From: Eubacterium sp. UBA5416
GTDB lineage: Bacteria > Bacillota > Clostridia > Lachnospirales > Lachnospiraceae
Length of the DNA: 18,503 bases
Assembly: GCA_002409525.1 (NCBI GenBank)
Contig: DHNM01000016.1
Coordinates: 1-18,503, forward strand
Direction: 5' to 3'
Shown here piece after piece: positions 1 through 7,024 of this stretch. Every line of letters begins with the position of its first letter. Within the stretch, counting starts at the first letter, position 1. The notes under the pieces are model-generated. The model was not told the DNA's origin and did not search any database. It worked only from the letters and a program-made list of their open reading frames with translations. The position numbers and the translations under genes were made by a program.

Positions 1-698
1 TATAGTCTTTTCACCATATTCTCTACTAACCTGACACAATGTCCGATGGCTTCCCGCTCGAATGTTGGGTAATCGACAGATGCACTGTCGTCAGCTTTAT
101 CAGAGATTGCTCTTAAAACTACGTATGGAATCTTGTTAAGATGCGCTGCCTGAGCAATCGCAGCTCCCTCCATCTCAGTACAGAGGCCGCCAAAATCACA
201 TATAATGCGCTCTTTTGATTCTTTATCAGAGACAAACTGGTCTCCGCTTACCACTCTGCCTTTGAATACAGAAATATCCGGATTTACTTCCCGGCAGACG
301 TCGCACGCTGCCTGTATTAATTCCTCATCAGCCGAAAATGACAAAACATCCAGCCGTGGAATCTGTCCTTTCGGGTATCCAAAATTTGTAGCGTCCATAT
401 CATGCTGGAGAGCATCCGTCGACACAACGATATCTCCAATATTGATTTCTTTCTTAAGAGATCCCGCTATCCCCGTATTGATCAGAGCATCCACATGATA
501 ATCATCAATCAGAATCTGAGTACAGATACCCGCGTTGACTTTTCCAATCCCGGATCTGACAACCACGACATCTTTCCCATTAAGCTTTCCTTTATTAAAT
601 TCCATGGAAGCCTTCGTCTGTACGGATACTTCTGTCATCTGCTCCTTTAACTTAACAACTTCTTCTTCCATTGCGCCTATAATGCCAATAATCTTCAT
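1..698 (-). CDS. mtnN: 5'-methylthioadenosine/S-adenosylhomocysteine nucleosidase (MTAN), cut at left edge
   Basis: Cytoplasmic enzyme that removes adenine from methylthioadenosine and S-adenosylhomocysteine, feeding methionine salvage and the activated-methyl cycle. The minus-strand reading starts MKIIGIIGAMEEEV and shows the family's SGIGKVNA loop (about residues 49-56), NTGIAGS (74-80), TEMEGAAIA (174-182) and RAISDKAD (196-203). By alignment from memory with the E. coli enzyme, Glu13, Glu177 and Asp200 occupy the catalytic positions. The ATG at 698 follows AGGAGA by seven bases. The window holds 232 codons, the same length as E. coli MTAN, and ends in an incomplete codon beginning TA, so probably only the last base of the stop codon is missing. 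It is divergent from the next gene and has its own promoter. Identification is secure. Confidence 0.95.
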   Translation of the reverse strand, partial: MKIIGIIGAMEEEVVKLKEQMTEVSVQTKASMEFNKGKLNGKDVVVVRSGIGKVNAGICTQILIDDYHVDALINTGIAGSLKKEINIGDIVVSTDALQHDMDATNFGYPKGQIPRLDVLSFSADEELIQAACDVCREVNPDISVFKGRVVSGDQFVSDKESKERIICDFGGLCTEMEGAAIAQAAHLNKIPYVVLRAISDKADDSASVDYPTFEREAIGHCVRLVENMVKRL

Positions 699-722
699 CC
701 GATTTTCTCCTCTACTTTACAC

Positions 723-751
723 TGGATTCATTTCTGCAAAAATGATATAAT
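723..751 (+). promoter_or_regulatory. Extended -10 promoter for the TSCPD gene and murG
   Basis: TGATATAAT (743-751) is a consensus -10 box with a TGn extension. The -35 region (TGGATT at 723-728, spacer 17) is weak, as is usual for extended -10 promoters. The start would be near 758, only a few bases from the predicted opposite start near 763, so the two promoters face each other. Confidence 0.5.
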
Positions 752-769
752 TAAAGATGTCCTGTAAAA

Positions 770-798
770 ATAATATCACACTACAACATCAAGGTCAA
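770..798 (-). promoter_or_regulatory. Sigma-A-type promoter for mtnN
   Basis: On the minus strand TTGACC (798-793) is followed by 17 bases and TATTAT (775-770), with a TGn extension just upstream of the -10 box. Transcription would start near 763 and run into mtnN. The -35 box abuts the ribosome binding site of the divergent gene at 810. Confidence 0.65.
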
Positions 799-809
799 AA
801 GGAGGAATT

Positions 810-1046
810 ATGATATATAAAACACAAGGAACCTGCAGTAGGGAGATTGCGTTCGATCTTATAGACGGTAAAATAAAAAATGTTAAGTTCACCGGAGGGT
901 GTAACGGAAACTTAAAGGGAATCTGTTCCCTGGTAGATGGTATGGATGTAAAGACAGCGATCGATAAATTAGAAGGAATTCAATGTGGAACGAAAGGCAC
1001 CTCATGTCCCGACCAGCTGGCACAGGCATTAAAACAGGCAGTATAA
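810..1046 (+). CDS. TSCPD-domain small cysteine protein (TIGR03905-like)
   Basis: A 78-residue soluble protein of unassigned biochemical role. Its key feature is a set of conserved cysteines: Cys9 (GTCS), Cys31 (GGCNGN), Cys39 (GICS), Cys59 (IQCG) and Cys66 in the TSCPDQLA motif near the C-terminus. This pattern matches the short stand-alone TSCPD family known as TIGR03905; the same motif also occurs at the end of some ribonucleotide reductases. Metal or disulfide binding is plausible but not shown. The ATG follows AAAAGGAGG with four bases between. It lies 67 bp upstream of murG with no terminator visible, so the two are probably co-transcribed. Nothing suggests a membrane segment or signal peptide. 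Confidence 0.85.
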   Translation: MIYKTQGTCSREIAFDLIDGKIKNVKFTGGCNGNLKGICSLVDGMDVKTAIDKLEGIQCGTKGTSCPDQLAQALKQAV

Positions 1047-1113
1047 TACCACAGATTACCCGGTGTGCAAGACCGGGCAATGGCAGTACCTGATGATGCG
1101 AAGGAGGATTAAA

Positions 1114-2181
1114 ATGAAACATATTGTTCTGACAGGAGGAGGAACAGCCGGACATGTAACTCCCAATATCGCCCTACTCCCCTATCTAAATGAAGCCGGT
1201 TATAAGATCTCTTATATCGGATCCTATGACGGAATAGAAAAAACACTAATTGAAGAACAGAGCATTCCCTATTACGGAATCTCATCAGGGAAATTACGCC
1301 GTTATTTTGATGTAAAGAACTTTAGTGATCCCTTTCGCGTCTTAAAGGGTCTTGGTGAAGCTAAGAAACACCTGAAAGAACTGTCCCCAGATATTATATT
1401 TTCAAAAGGGGGGTTTGTTTCTGTCCCTGTTGTTCTCGCTGCCCGGAAGTTAAAGATACCTGTCATCATACATGAATCAGACATGACTCCCGGTCTGGCA
1501 AATAAAATATGTATTCCATCCGCATCAAAAATCTGTTGTAACTTTCCGGAAACACTTGAGCATGTTCCCTCCGATAAAGCAGTGGTTACAGGAACACCGA
1601 TCCGAAGTGAACTGCTCTCCGGCAATAAGTTAAGGGCACTCGATTTTTGTAACTTTACAGCCGGTAAACCAGTGCTTATGGTTATCGGCGGGAGTCTGGG
1701 CTCAGCTGCAGTTAACGATGCAATACGAGGCATACTCCCCAAACTGCTAAAAGAATTTCAGGTCATACATCTGTGTGGAAAAGGAAAGACCGACCCGTCT
1801 TTAGAAGGAACCGAAGGGTACGTTCAGTATGAATACATCAAAAAAGAGCTCCCGGACATGTTCGCGCTTGCCGATCTTGTCATTTCCCGTGCCGGTGCCA
1901 ATGCCATCTGTGAAATCAGCGCGCTGGCTAAACCGAATCTGCTGATTCCTTTATCTGCAAACGCAAGCAGAGGGGATCAGATATTAAATGCACGTTCTTT
2001 CGAAAAGCAGGGATACAGTAAAGTGATGGAAGAAGAATCTGTAACCCCTGAAAAACTGCTGCAGGCCATCCATGACTTATATCAAAACAAAGAGACCTAT
2101 ATCAATGCTATGAAAAACAGCAGCCATAACGATTCCATACGTATGATTATCGGTCTTATTGAAAGCACTGTGAAGAGATAA
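1114..2181 (+). CDS. murG: MurG, lipid I GlcNAc transferase (Staphylococcus-type)
   Basis: Transfers GlcNAc from UDP-GlcNAc to lipid I to make lipid II, the peptidoglycan precursor, at the inner face of the membrane. The 355-residue protein has two Rossmann halves: the lipid-side glycine loop TGGGTAGHVTPN (7-18), FSKGGFVSVPVV (96-107), IIHESDMTPGLANK (118-131), then GGSLGSAAVN (192-201) and the UDP-GlcNAc site SRAGANAICEIS (258-269). From memory the motifs SSGKLRRY and HESDxTPGLANK match S. aureus MurG better than B. subtilis or E. coli MurG. The ATG at 1114 is chosen because AAGGAGG (1101-1107) precedes it by six bases; an in-frame start at 1063 lacks such a site. The gene is outside any division/cell-wall cluster here, so the genome may carry a second MurG. 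Confidence 0.92.
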   Translation: MKHIVLTGGGTAGHVTPNIALLPYLNEAGYKISYIGSYDGIEKTLIEEQSIPYYGISSGKLRRYFDVKNFSDPFRVLKGLGEAKKHLKELSPDIIFSKGGFVSVPVVLAARKLKIPVIIHESDMTPGLANKICIPSASKICCNFPETLEHVPSDKAVVTGTPIRSELLSGNKLRALDFCNFTAGKPVLMVIGGSLGSAAVNDAIRGILPKLLKEFQVIHLCGKGKTDPSLEGTEGYVQYEYIKKELPDMFALADLVISRAGANAICEISALAKPNLLIPLSANASRGDQILNARSFEKQGYSKVMEEESVTPEKLLQAIHDLYQNKETYINAMKNSSHNDSIRMIIGLIESTVKR

Positions 2182-2225
2182 AGATTAAGAACCGGGCAGC
2201 TGCCCGGTTCTTAATCTTTATCTCT
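2174..2225. terminator. Bidirectional terminator, perfect 52-bp palindrome
   Basis: Every base from 2174 to 2199 pairs with 2225 to 2200, centred on CAGCTG. The GC-rich core (CCGGGCAGCTGCCCGG) is flanked by AAGATTAAGAA and its complement, so each strand ends in a T-rich tract. It lies between convergent murG and the HIT gene, contains the murG stop codon (2179-2181), and ends two bases from the HIT stop. It should terminate both transcripts. Confidence 0.88.
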
Positions 2226-2227
2226 GT

Positions 2228-2635
2228 TTACATGAATTGTTTAACTTTCCGGACAATTTCTTTCTTATCGCTTTCATCCAGACTGCCGGATTCCCATGTA
2301 AGTCCTACCTGATCCCCGTTATACCGCGGGATCACATGAATATGAAAGTGAAATACGCTCTGTCCCGCCTGCTCTCCATTATTCTGGAGAATGTTCATCC
2401 CGTCCGCATTCAGCCCCTGTTTTAAAGCTTCAGCTGTTTTCCCGGCCAGGACAAATGCTCTGGAGGTAATATCCTCAGGCAGCTCATAAATATTGGGAAA
2501 ATGCTTCTTTGGCAAAACCAGAGCATGTCCAAAGGATGCAGGTCCGATATCAAGTACCACCCGAAAATCTTCATCTTCATATAAAGTAGCTGAGGGAATT
2601 TCCCCATTCGCAATCTTACAAAAAACGCAATCCAT
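2228..2635 (-). CDS. HIT family nucleotide hydrolase (HinT-like)
   Basis: Soluble histidine-triad protein of the HinT branch, which hydrolyses AMP-lysine-type phosphoramidates and similar nucleoside conjugates. At 135 residues it has the expected length. The active site VFHFHIHVIPR carries the triad His96, His98 and His100. The start MDCVFCKIANGEIP contains the Cys3-x2-Cys6 pair, one half of the zinc site seen in many members. GHALVLPKKH (37-46) is the other family block. The ATG at 2635 has AAGGAGG (2652-2646) ten bases upstream. It converges on murG with a shared palindromic terminator and is otherwise monocistronic. The exact substrate cannot be told from the sequence. Confidence 0.93.
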   Translation of the reverse strand: MDCVFCKIANGEIPSATLYEDEDFRVVLDIGPASFGHALVLPKKHFPNIYELPEDITSRAFVLAGKTAEALKQGLNADGMNILQNNGEQAGQSVFHFHIHVIPRYNGDQVGLTWESGSLDESDKKEIVRKVKQFM

Positions 2636-2712
2636 AACTCACTGACCTCCTTATTTTTGTCTTATAAATCTTCATTTGTCACTTTTTGTCAGAAAAACGC
2701 AAACTCTTTTGT

Positions 2713-2741
2713 TTGATTATTACACATTCAGGTGATAAACT
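2713..2741 (+). promoter_or_regulatory. Candidate promoter for the soluble histidine kinase
   Basis: TTGATT (2713-2718), a 17-base spacer and TAAACT (2736-2741) with a TGA extension before the -10. The -10 box matches the consensus at four of six positions, so this is a moderate candidate. It sits 21 bp before the start codon. Confidence 0.4.
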
Positions 2742-2761
2742 AGACTGAAGAGGTGATATAT

Positions 2762-3418
2762 ATGAAAAATGAAGAATATAATTACACTTTGTCAAAGTTT
2801 TCCCATGAGGTACGAAATCCGGTAACTTTAATCAACAGCTTTCTTCAGCTGATGGTACAGGAACACCCGGAAATAACTACCTACAACTTTTATGACAAAA
2901 TCGAAGAAAATATGACAATTCTTCGAGTACTGCTGGATGAACTGACAGACTTCAACCATGCTAAAAATCTTTGCGAGGAAGAGATCAATCTCTACCTGTT
3001 TTTAGTCAGCTTCACCGACTCAGCAAGGGAAATGCTGAAAGAAAAAGGTATCAGTCTCATCCTTCAAAAGGAATCTGCGATTCCAAGAATTAAACTGGAT
3101 CCGGTTAAAATGAATCAATTATTCTCAAATCTGATCCGAAATGCCTCAGAGGCCATCTCTGATGAAGGCGGCAAGATCGTCATCCATATATCCTGCGACG
3201 GCAGCAAGGTAGAAGTTAAAGTTACCGACAATGGATGCGGCATCAAAAAAGAGCGGCTGGACAACATCTTTAACCCCTTCGTGACCTACAAAAAAGACGG
3301 TACTGGCCTCGGCCTTGCGATCTGCAAAGAGATCGTAGAAGCTCATAACGGAACCATATCCGTGACATCAGTACCAGATGATGGAACTCAGTTCATTTTA
3401 ATGTTTCCAATCTCTTAA
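2762..3418 (+). CDS. Small soluble orphan sensor histidine kinase
   Basis: A 218-residue kinase core without any sensor or membrane segment. The H-box FSHEVRNPVTLI gives phosphoacceptor His15. The HATPase domain has the N-box NLIRNASEAI (123-132, Asn127), G1 box DNGCGI (156-161), an F-region (about 170-173) and G2 box GTGLGLAICKE (180-190). All ATP-binding boxes are intact, so it should be active. The ATG at 2762 follows AGAGGTGAT; a GTG nine bases earlier would lie inside that site. No response regulator is adjacent. The N-terminal His with nothing before it resembles the minimal kinases that feed phosphorelays such as Spo0A, but that link is inference. Its end overlaps the convergent rhomboid gene by 26 bp. 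Confidence 0.88.
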   Translation: MKNEEYNYTLSKFSHEVRNPVTLINSFLQLMVQEHPEITTYNFYDKIEENMTILRVLLDELTDFNHAKNLCEEEINLYLFLVSFTDSAREMLKEKGISLILQKESAIPRIKLDPVKMNQLFSNLIRNASEAISDEGGKIVIHISCDGSKVEVKVTDNGCGIKKERLDNIFNPFVTYKKDGTGLGLAICKEIVEAHNGTISVTSVPDDGTQFILMFPIS

Positions 3419-4028
3419 AGTGAATCAGCAAAACTGACAAAAGAGCTCCTCCAAATAGTCCGCCTACATGGGCCAGATTATCTACACCGGAAGAACTGAA
3501 CCCTACATACACAGAAAATGCAATCATTGCAAGCAAACGACCAAAACTCAGATTTCCTTTCTGACCTCTGTAGTGCCAGACTATAATTACAAGGGCTCCA
3601 AGCACTGAAAAAATTGCACCTGACGCACCAGCCGATATCACATTTTCCCCTCTTATGACTTCTGAAATCCACGACAGGACACTTCCCATCAGTCCTCCTC
3701 CAAGATATATAATCAAATACCAGATCTTTCCCACATATCGCTCCAGATAGTATCCCATAAAAAACAGTAAAAACATATTGTTAAACAGGTGCCCTGTGCC
3801 AAAATGAAGAAACATACAGGTAAACAGCCGGTAATATTCTCCCTGTTTTATGAAAGGAGTATAAGCAGCTCCCCATTCTATCATATGCGCTGCATCCGAT
3901 GAACTTCCTGTAGCTTCTACCAGTATAAACACTAATATGTTAGCACCTATAATGATTAAATTGACAACGCTTACCGGACCTTTACGCATTTCATCGATAA
4001 TATCCTCATTATAGTTTCCTGTTCCCAT
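3393..4028 (-). CDS. Rhomboid-family intramembrane serine protease
   Basis: A polytopic membrane protease of 211 residues that cleaves substrates within the bilayer. The catalytic Ser136 lies in GASGAIFSV and the partner His187 in NLAHVGGLFGG, the two hallmark motifs. HFGTGHLFNNMF (75-86) is the conserved TM2 region whose His80 and Asn84 help form the oxyanion hole. Six hydrophobic segments are evident, after a short cytoplasmic N-terminus. The ATG at 4028 follows AGAGGAG. The gene ends in TGA inside the tail of the convergent kinase gene. It is divergent from the pilus operon, so the 4029-4317 gap must hold its promoter as well as the pilus promoter. Substrate unknown. Confidence 0.93.
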   Translation of the reverse strand: MGTGNYNEDIIDEMRKGPVSVVNLIIIGANILVFILVEATGSSSDAAHMIEWGAAYTPFIKQGEYYRLFTCMFLHFGTGHLFNNMFLLFFMGYYLERYVGKIWYLIIYLGGGLMGSVLSWISEVIRGENVISAGASGAIFSVLGALVIIVWHYRGQKGNLSFGRLLAMIAFSVYVGFSSSGVDNLAHVGGLFGGALLSVLLIHFKRLETLK

Positions 4029-4181
4029 ACACTCCTCTCTGCTTTGACCCTAAGAATTTTAAATATAATTCTATCAAACGATAAATTGACTTGATATATA
4101 TCTCTACACTATAGATTATAATAAATATTTGCGAATAAATCAATCACAAATTTTTAACTTGTTTTTTGTGCACTATTTTAC

Positions 4182-4210
4182 TGGACAAATTTTTCCATCT
4201 CGTATATAAT
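4182..4210 (+). promoter_or_regulatory. Main candidate promoter of the Tad pilus operon
   Basis: TGGACA (4182-4187), 17 bases, then consensus TATAAT (4205-4210). A start near 4217 gives a leader of about 100 bases before the AGGAGG at 4310. The direct repeat ACAAATTTTT at 4146-4155 and 4185-4194 has its second copy overlapping the -35 box. A weaker upstream alternative is TTGACT (4086-4091), an 18-base spacer and TATAGA (4110-4115). Confidence 0.6.
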
Positions 4211-4220
4211 CAAATTCATC

Positions 4221-4237
4221 GAAACAAATCTTGTTTC
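4221..4237. promoter_or_regulatory. Inverted repeat at the pilus operon transcription start
   Basis: GAAACAA (4221-4227), ATC, TTGTTTC (4231-4237) form a perfect 7-bp inverted repeat just after the predicted +1. It could be a repressor operator or a 5' hairpin that stabilises the mRNA. A second small hairpin, CAGCG-TAAT-CGCTG, lies at 4264-4277. Confidence 0.4.
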
Positions 4238-4317
4238 AATTATCTTTCTGGAAACAGAGCCTTCAGCGTAATCGCTGTAATTTCTTTTATTTAATTTTAA
4301 CTTAATCTTAGGAGGTG

Positions 4318-4829
4318 ATGGATGTGGGAAAGTATTAGTATTATCTTTTACTGCCATATCAGTATGTATGGACCTGCAGACAGAAAAAATATCAAATATA
4401 TGGATCGTGGCAGGGTGGTGCATCGGTCTCATCTTCCGGACTGCATCCGGGGGAATCGGACAAAGTCTTAGTTTTGCCGCCGGGGCTCTGCTGCCTGTTA
4501 TCCTATTGTTTCTTCTGTTTATGGCACATATGCTGGGAGCCGGTGACATAAAATTATTGTCAGTATTAGGCGGATTTATGGGACCCGTCCAAATCTTCAC
4601 CTGTACCATCTATTCCTTTATCTGTGGCGCCGTTATTTCCTTCTTAGTTCTCATCTACTATCATATATTTCTTGAGCGTCTTCAGTATTTTTTCAATTAT
4701 TTCAAACGCTGTATCAGTCAGAAAAAACGAATTTCCTATCGCTGCCCCGGCAAGAAGCGCCCCGAGCATATTCACTTCTCCGTTGCGGTACTACTCGGAA
4801 TTCTCCTGTGGATTGGAGGTATTTATTAA
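4318..4829 (+). CDS. Prepilin peptidase 1 (A24, CpaA/TadV-like), reading frame broken at the start
   Basis: Integral membrane aspartyl protease that should cleave the leader of the Flp pilin and pseudopilins. Both catalytic aspartates are visible: one in VCMDLQTEKISN (codon 4371-4373) and one in the GxGD motif MLGAGDIKLLSVLGGF (codon 4545-4547). About five hydrophobic segments follow, ending near 4829. The frame holding these motifs has no good start. Its first ATG (4368) lacks a ribosome binding site and would delete the first membrane segment, which is readable upstream as KVLVLSFTAISVC. The strong AGGAGG (4310-4315) serves ATG 4318, ATG 4322 or GTG 4324, none in that frame. A -1 shift at GGGAAAG (4326-4332) joins the frames. 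Alternatives are a one-base mutation or a read error. A second peptidase lies downstream at 11604. Confidence 0.75.
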
Positions 4830-4832
4830 AAA

Positions 4833-5849
4833 ATGAACAGACCCAAAAATATATTTGCCGTATGTGATCTGGAAGTAGAGTACGCATACAATTTCATGGA
4901 ATATCTAAATCAAAAGAAAAACATTCCATTTGAAATCCAGGCATTTACCGGTCCTGAAGTTCTCTGCGATTATGCAAGGGAACATCCGATAGAGATCCTG
5001 CTGATTTCAGGAAAAGCCATGAACGATATGGTAAAACAATTGAATACGGGAATGTTGATTATCTTATCCGAAGGTGTTCATAATCCCGGGCTTGACCATT
5101 ATCCAAGTGTCTATAAATATCAGTCATGTGACGGTATGCTGCGGGAAATCATGAATTATTATGGCGCAGATAAAACACCCCATGATCAGACGCCGGTATT
5201 AAAACGGCAGACCCGTGTAATCGGGGTCTATTCCCCAATCGGAAGAACGCAGAAAACTTCATTTGCACTGACTCTTGGACAGATACTGGCCAAAAACCAG
5301 GCTGTATTATATCTGAACCTTGAGAATTTCTCCGGTTTTGACCAACTGCTTGAACAGAGCTTTGAATACACTTTAAGTGATCTTCTTTACTTCACACGCC
5401 AGGAAAACATTAATCTCTCTTATAAGATGGCCGGTATGGTTCAGAACATGCAAAATCTGGACTTCATTCCGCCGGCACTCTCACCTATGGATATTCAGTG
5501 TACCACTTATGAGGAATGGATGACGCTGTTAGAAATGATTGTAAAAGAAACACGATATGAAATCGTAATCCTTGATCTCGGAGACGGAGTACAAAGCCTG
5601 TTCCAAATCCTGGAATCCTGTGATCAGATCTATGTTCCCATAAGAAATGATGTGATTTCCGCCTCTAAAATTGATCAGTTCGAGCATCTCTTAAGTGTCT
5701 GGGGGCACACCCATCTTACAGAACGGACCAAAAAGCTGAAACTGCCTTTCCACACTACCAGTCACAGTGGAAAATCATACTTTGAAAATTTAGTCTGGAG
5801 TGAACTCGGGGATTATGTACGAGAGATGCTCAGAAAGGAGGATTCATGA
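4833..5849 (+). CDS. tadZ: TadZ/CpaE-like pilus localisation ATPase
   Basis: A 338-residue protein of the ParA/MinD superfamily that in Tad systems places the assembly machine, often at the pole. The N-terminal part (about 5-110) resembles a degenerate receiver domain. The ATPase half starts at VIGVYSPIGRTQKTSFAL (129-146), an atypical P-loop in the position of the usual KGGxGKT. YLNLENFSGFD (160-170) and the Walker B-like EIVILDLGDG (243-252) follow. TadZ proteins of this type are known from Eubacterium rectale, where a structure exists. Nucleotide hydrolysis is uncertain because the signature lysine is missing. The ATG follows TTGGAGG by 13 bases. Its stop overlaps the next start as ATGA. 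Confidence 0.85.
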   Translation: MNRPKNIFAVCDLEVEYAYNFMEYLNQKKNIPFEIQAFTGPEVLCDYAREHPIEILLISGKAMNDMVKQLNTGMLIILSEGVHNPGLDHYPSVYKYQSCDGMLREIMNYYGADKTPHDQTPVLKRQTRVIGVYSPIGRTQKTSFALTLGQILAKNQAVLYLNLENFSGFDQLLEQSFEYTLSDLLYFTRQENINLSYKMAGMVQNMQNLDFIPPALSPMDIQCTTYEEWMTLLEMIVKETRYEIVILDLGDGVQSLFQILESCDQIYVPIRNDVISASKIDQFEHLLSVWGHTHLTERTKKLKLPFHTTSHSGKSYFENLVWSELGDYVREMLRKEDS

Positions 5850-7024
5850 TAAGTCAAAAGGAGGAGATGCAGGGACAAATTCTTTCACAGATGGATATGG
5901 CCAAAGAGTATGAAGATAATGAGATTTTATCTCTGATTGATGAGCTGATCTTAAAAGACGGCAGGAAAAAGCCGATGACCATCGATGAGAAAGACCATCT
6001 GCGCAGAGAACTGTTTGACTCTATCCGAAAACTCGATATTCTTTCCGAATTACTGGATGATAATGAGATAACAGAAATTATGGTAAACGGATACCAGAAA
6101 ATCTTCATTGAACGAGAAGGCAAGATTCAAAAATATGATCATCAGTTTTCTTCCGCAGAGAAACTGGATGACGTAATACAGCAGATTGTAGGCCAGTGCA
6201 ACAGAATCGTCAATGAACAGACCCCCATCGTGGACGCAAGACTTGAAAACGGTTCCAGAGTAAATATCGTGCTAAAGCCTGTCGCATTAAATGGTCCCAT
6301 CTTAAGCATCCGTCGTTTTCCCGACTCTCCCATCACAATGTCAGATCTGATACAAAATAAGAGCATTACAAAAGAAGCCGCTGATTTTCTGCAAAAACTT
6401 GTAGTTTCCGGTTATTCTATTATGATTGGCGGAGGGACTTCTTCAGGAAAAACCACATTTTTAAATGCACTTTCCTACTTTATCCCATCCTCTGAAAGAG
6501 TTGTGACTATCGAGGATAACGCAGAACTTCAGATACAAAATGTCGAAAATCTAGTCCGACTGGAGTGCAGATCAGGCACCATGAATGAATCATTAATAAT
6601 CACCATGGATGACTTGATTAAATCTGCCCTTCGGATGCGACCCAACCGGATTATCGTAGGTGAAATCAGGGGCGGTGAGGCGAGGTCTTACATAAATTCC
6701 CTTAATCTGGGACACGACGGAAGCATGGCAACCGCTCATGCAAACTCAGCTTCAGAAATGATCACCCGCCTTGAGATGATGGTGCTTATGGGCATGGAGC
6801 TTCCCCTTCCCGCTATCAAACGCCAGATTGCCTCAGGTATTGAGATACTGATCCATCTGGGACGTGACAAAGACGGACACCGACGGGTGGAAGAAATTGT
6901 AGAAATTCTGGGCCTTCATAAAGAAGAAGTGGAACTTAAAACCCTCTATGAAAGAAAAGGCGGGCAGCTGATAAGAGAGAACAATTTGCTGCATACGCAG
7001 AAACTGGAAAAGGCCGGCTTATGA
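5846..7024 (+). CDS. cpaF: CpaF/TadA secretion ATPase of the pilus
   Basis: Hexameric cytoplasmic ATPase of the type II/IV secretion superfamily that powers pilin assembly. The N-terminal domain includes LDDNEITEIMVNGYQKIF (70-87). Walker A is GGGTSSGKTTF (195-205), the Asp box TIEDNAELQ (221-229), the arginine-rich RMRPNRIIVGEIRGGEA (263-279) carries Walker B, and the His box is GHDGSMATAHANS (289-301). At 392 residues it is on the short side of the family but all catalytic parts are present. The ATG overlaps the tadZ stop (ATGA) and follows AGAAAGGAGG. An in-frame ATG at 5867 is too close to its AAGGAGG to be preferred. It is coupled to tadB by another ATGA overlap. Confidence 0.95.
   Translation: MISQKEEMQGQILSQMDMAKEYEDNEILSLIDELILKDGRKKPMTIDEKDHLRRELFDSIRKLDILSELLDDNEITEIMVNGYQKIFIEREGKIQKYDHQFSSAEKLDDVIQQIVGQCNRIVNEQTPIVDARLENGSRVNIVLKPVALNGPILSIRRFPDSPITMSDLIQNKSITKEAADFLQKLVVSGYSIMIGGGTSSGKTTFLNALSYFIPSSERVVTIEDNAELQIQNVENLVRLECRSGTMNESLIITMDDLIKSALRMRPNRIIVGEIRGGEARSYINSLNLGHDGSMATAHANSASEMITRLEMMVLMGMELPLPAIKRQIASGIEILIHLGRDKDGHRRVEEIVEILGLHKEEVELKTLYERKGGQLIRENNLLHTQKLEKAGL

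Noticed and set aside
205..750. Plus-strand readings across mtnN
   Set aside because: They are antisense to a complete and convincing MTAN gene.
4322..4465. Alternative frame from ATG 4322 with ideal ribosome binding site spacing
   Set aside because: It reads MWESISIIFYCHIS and on to a stop near 4465 without family features, while the neighbouring frame encodes a clear prepilin peptidase.
4178..4609. Long minus-strand reading over the pilus promoter and peptidase 1
   Set aside because: It is the antisense of the peptidase gene, has no ribosome binding site and no recognisable motif.
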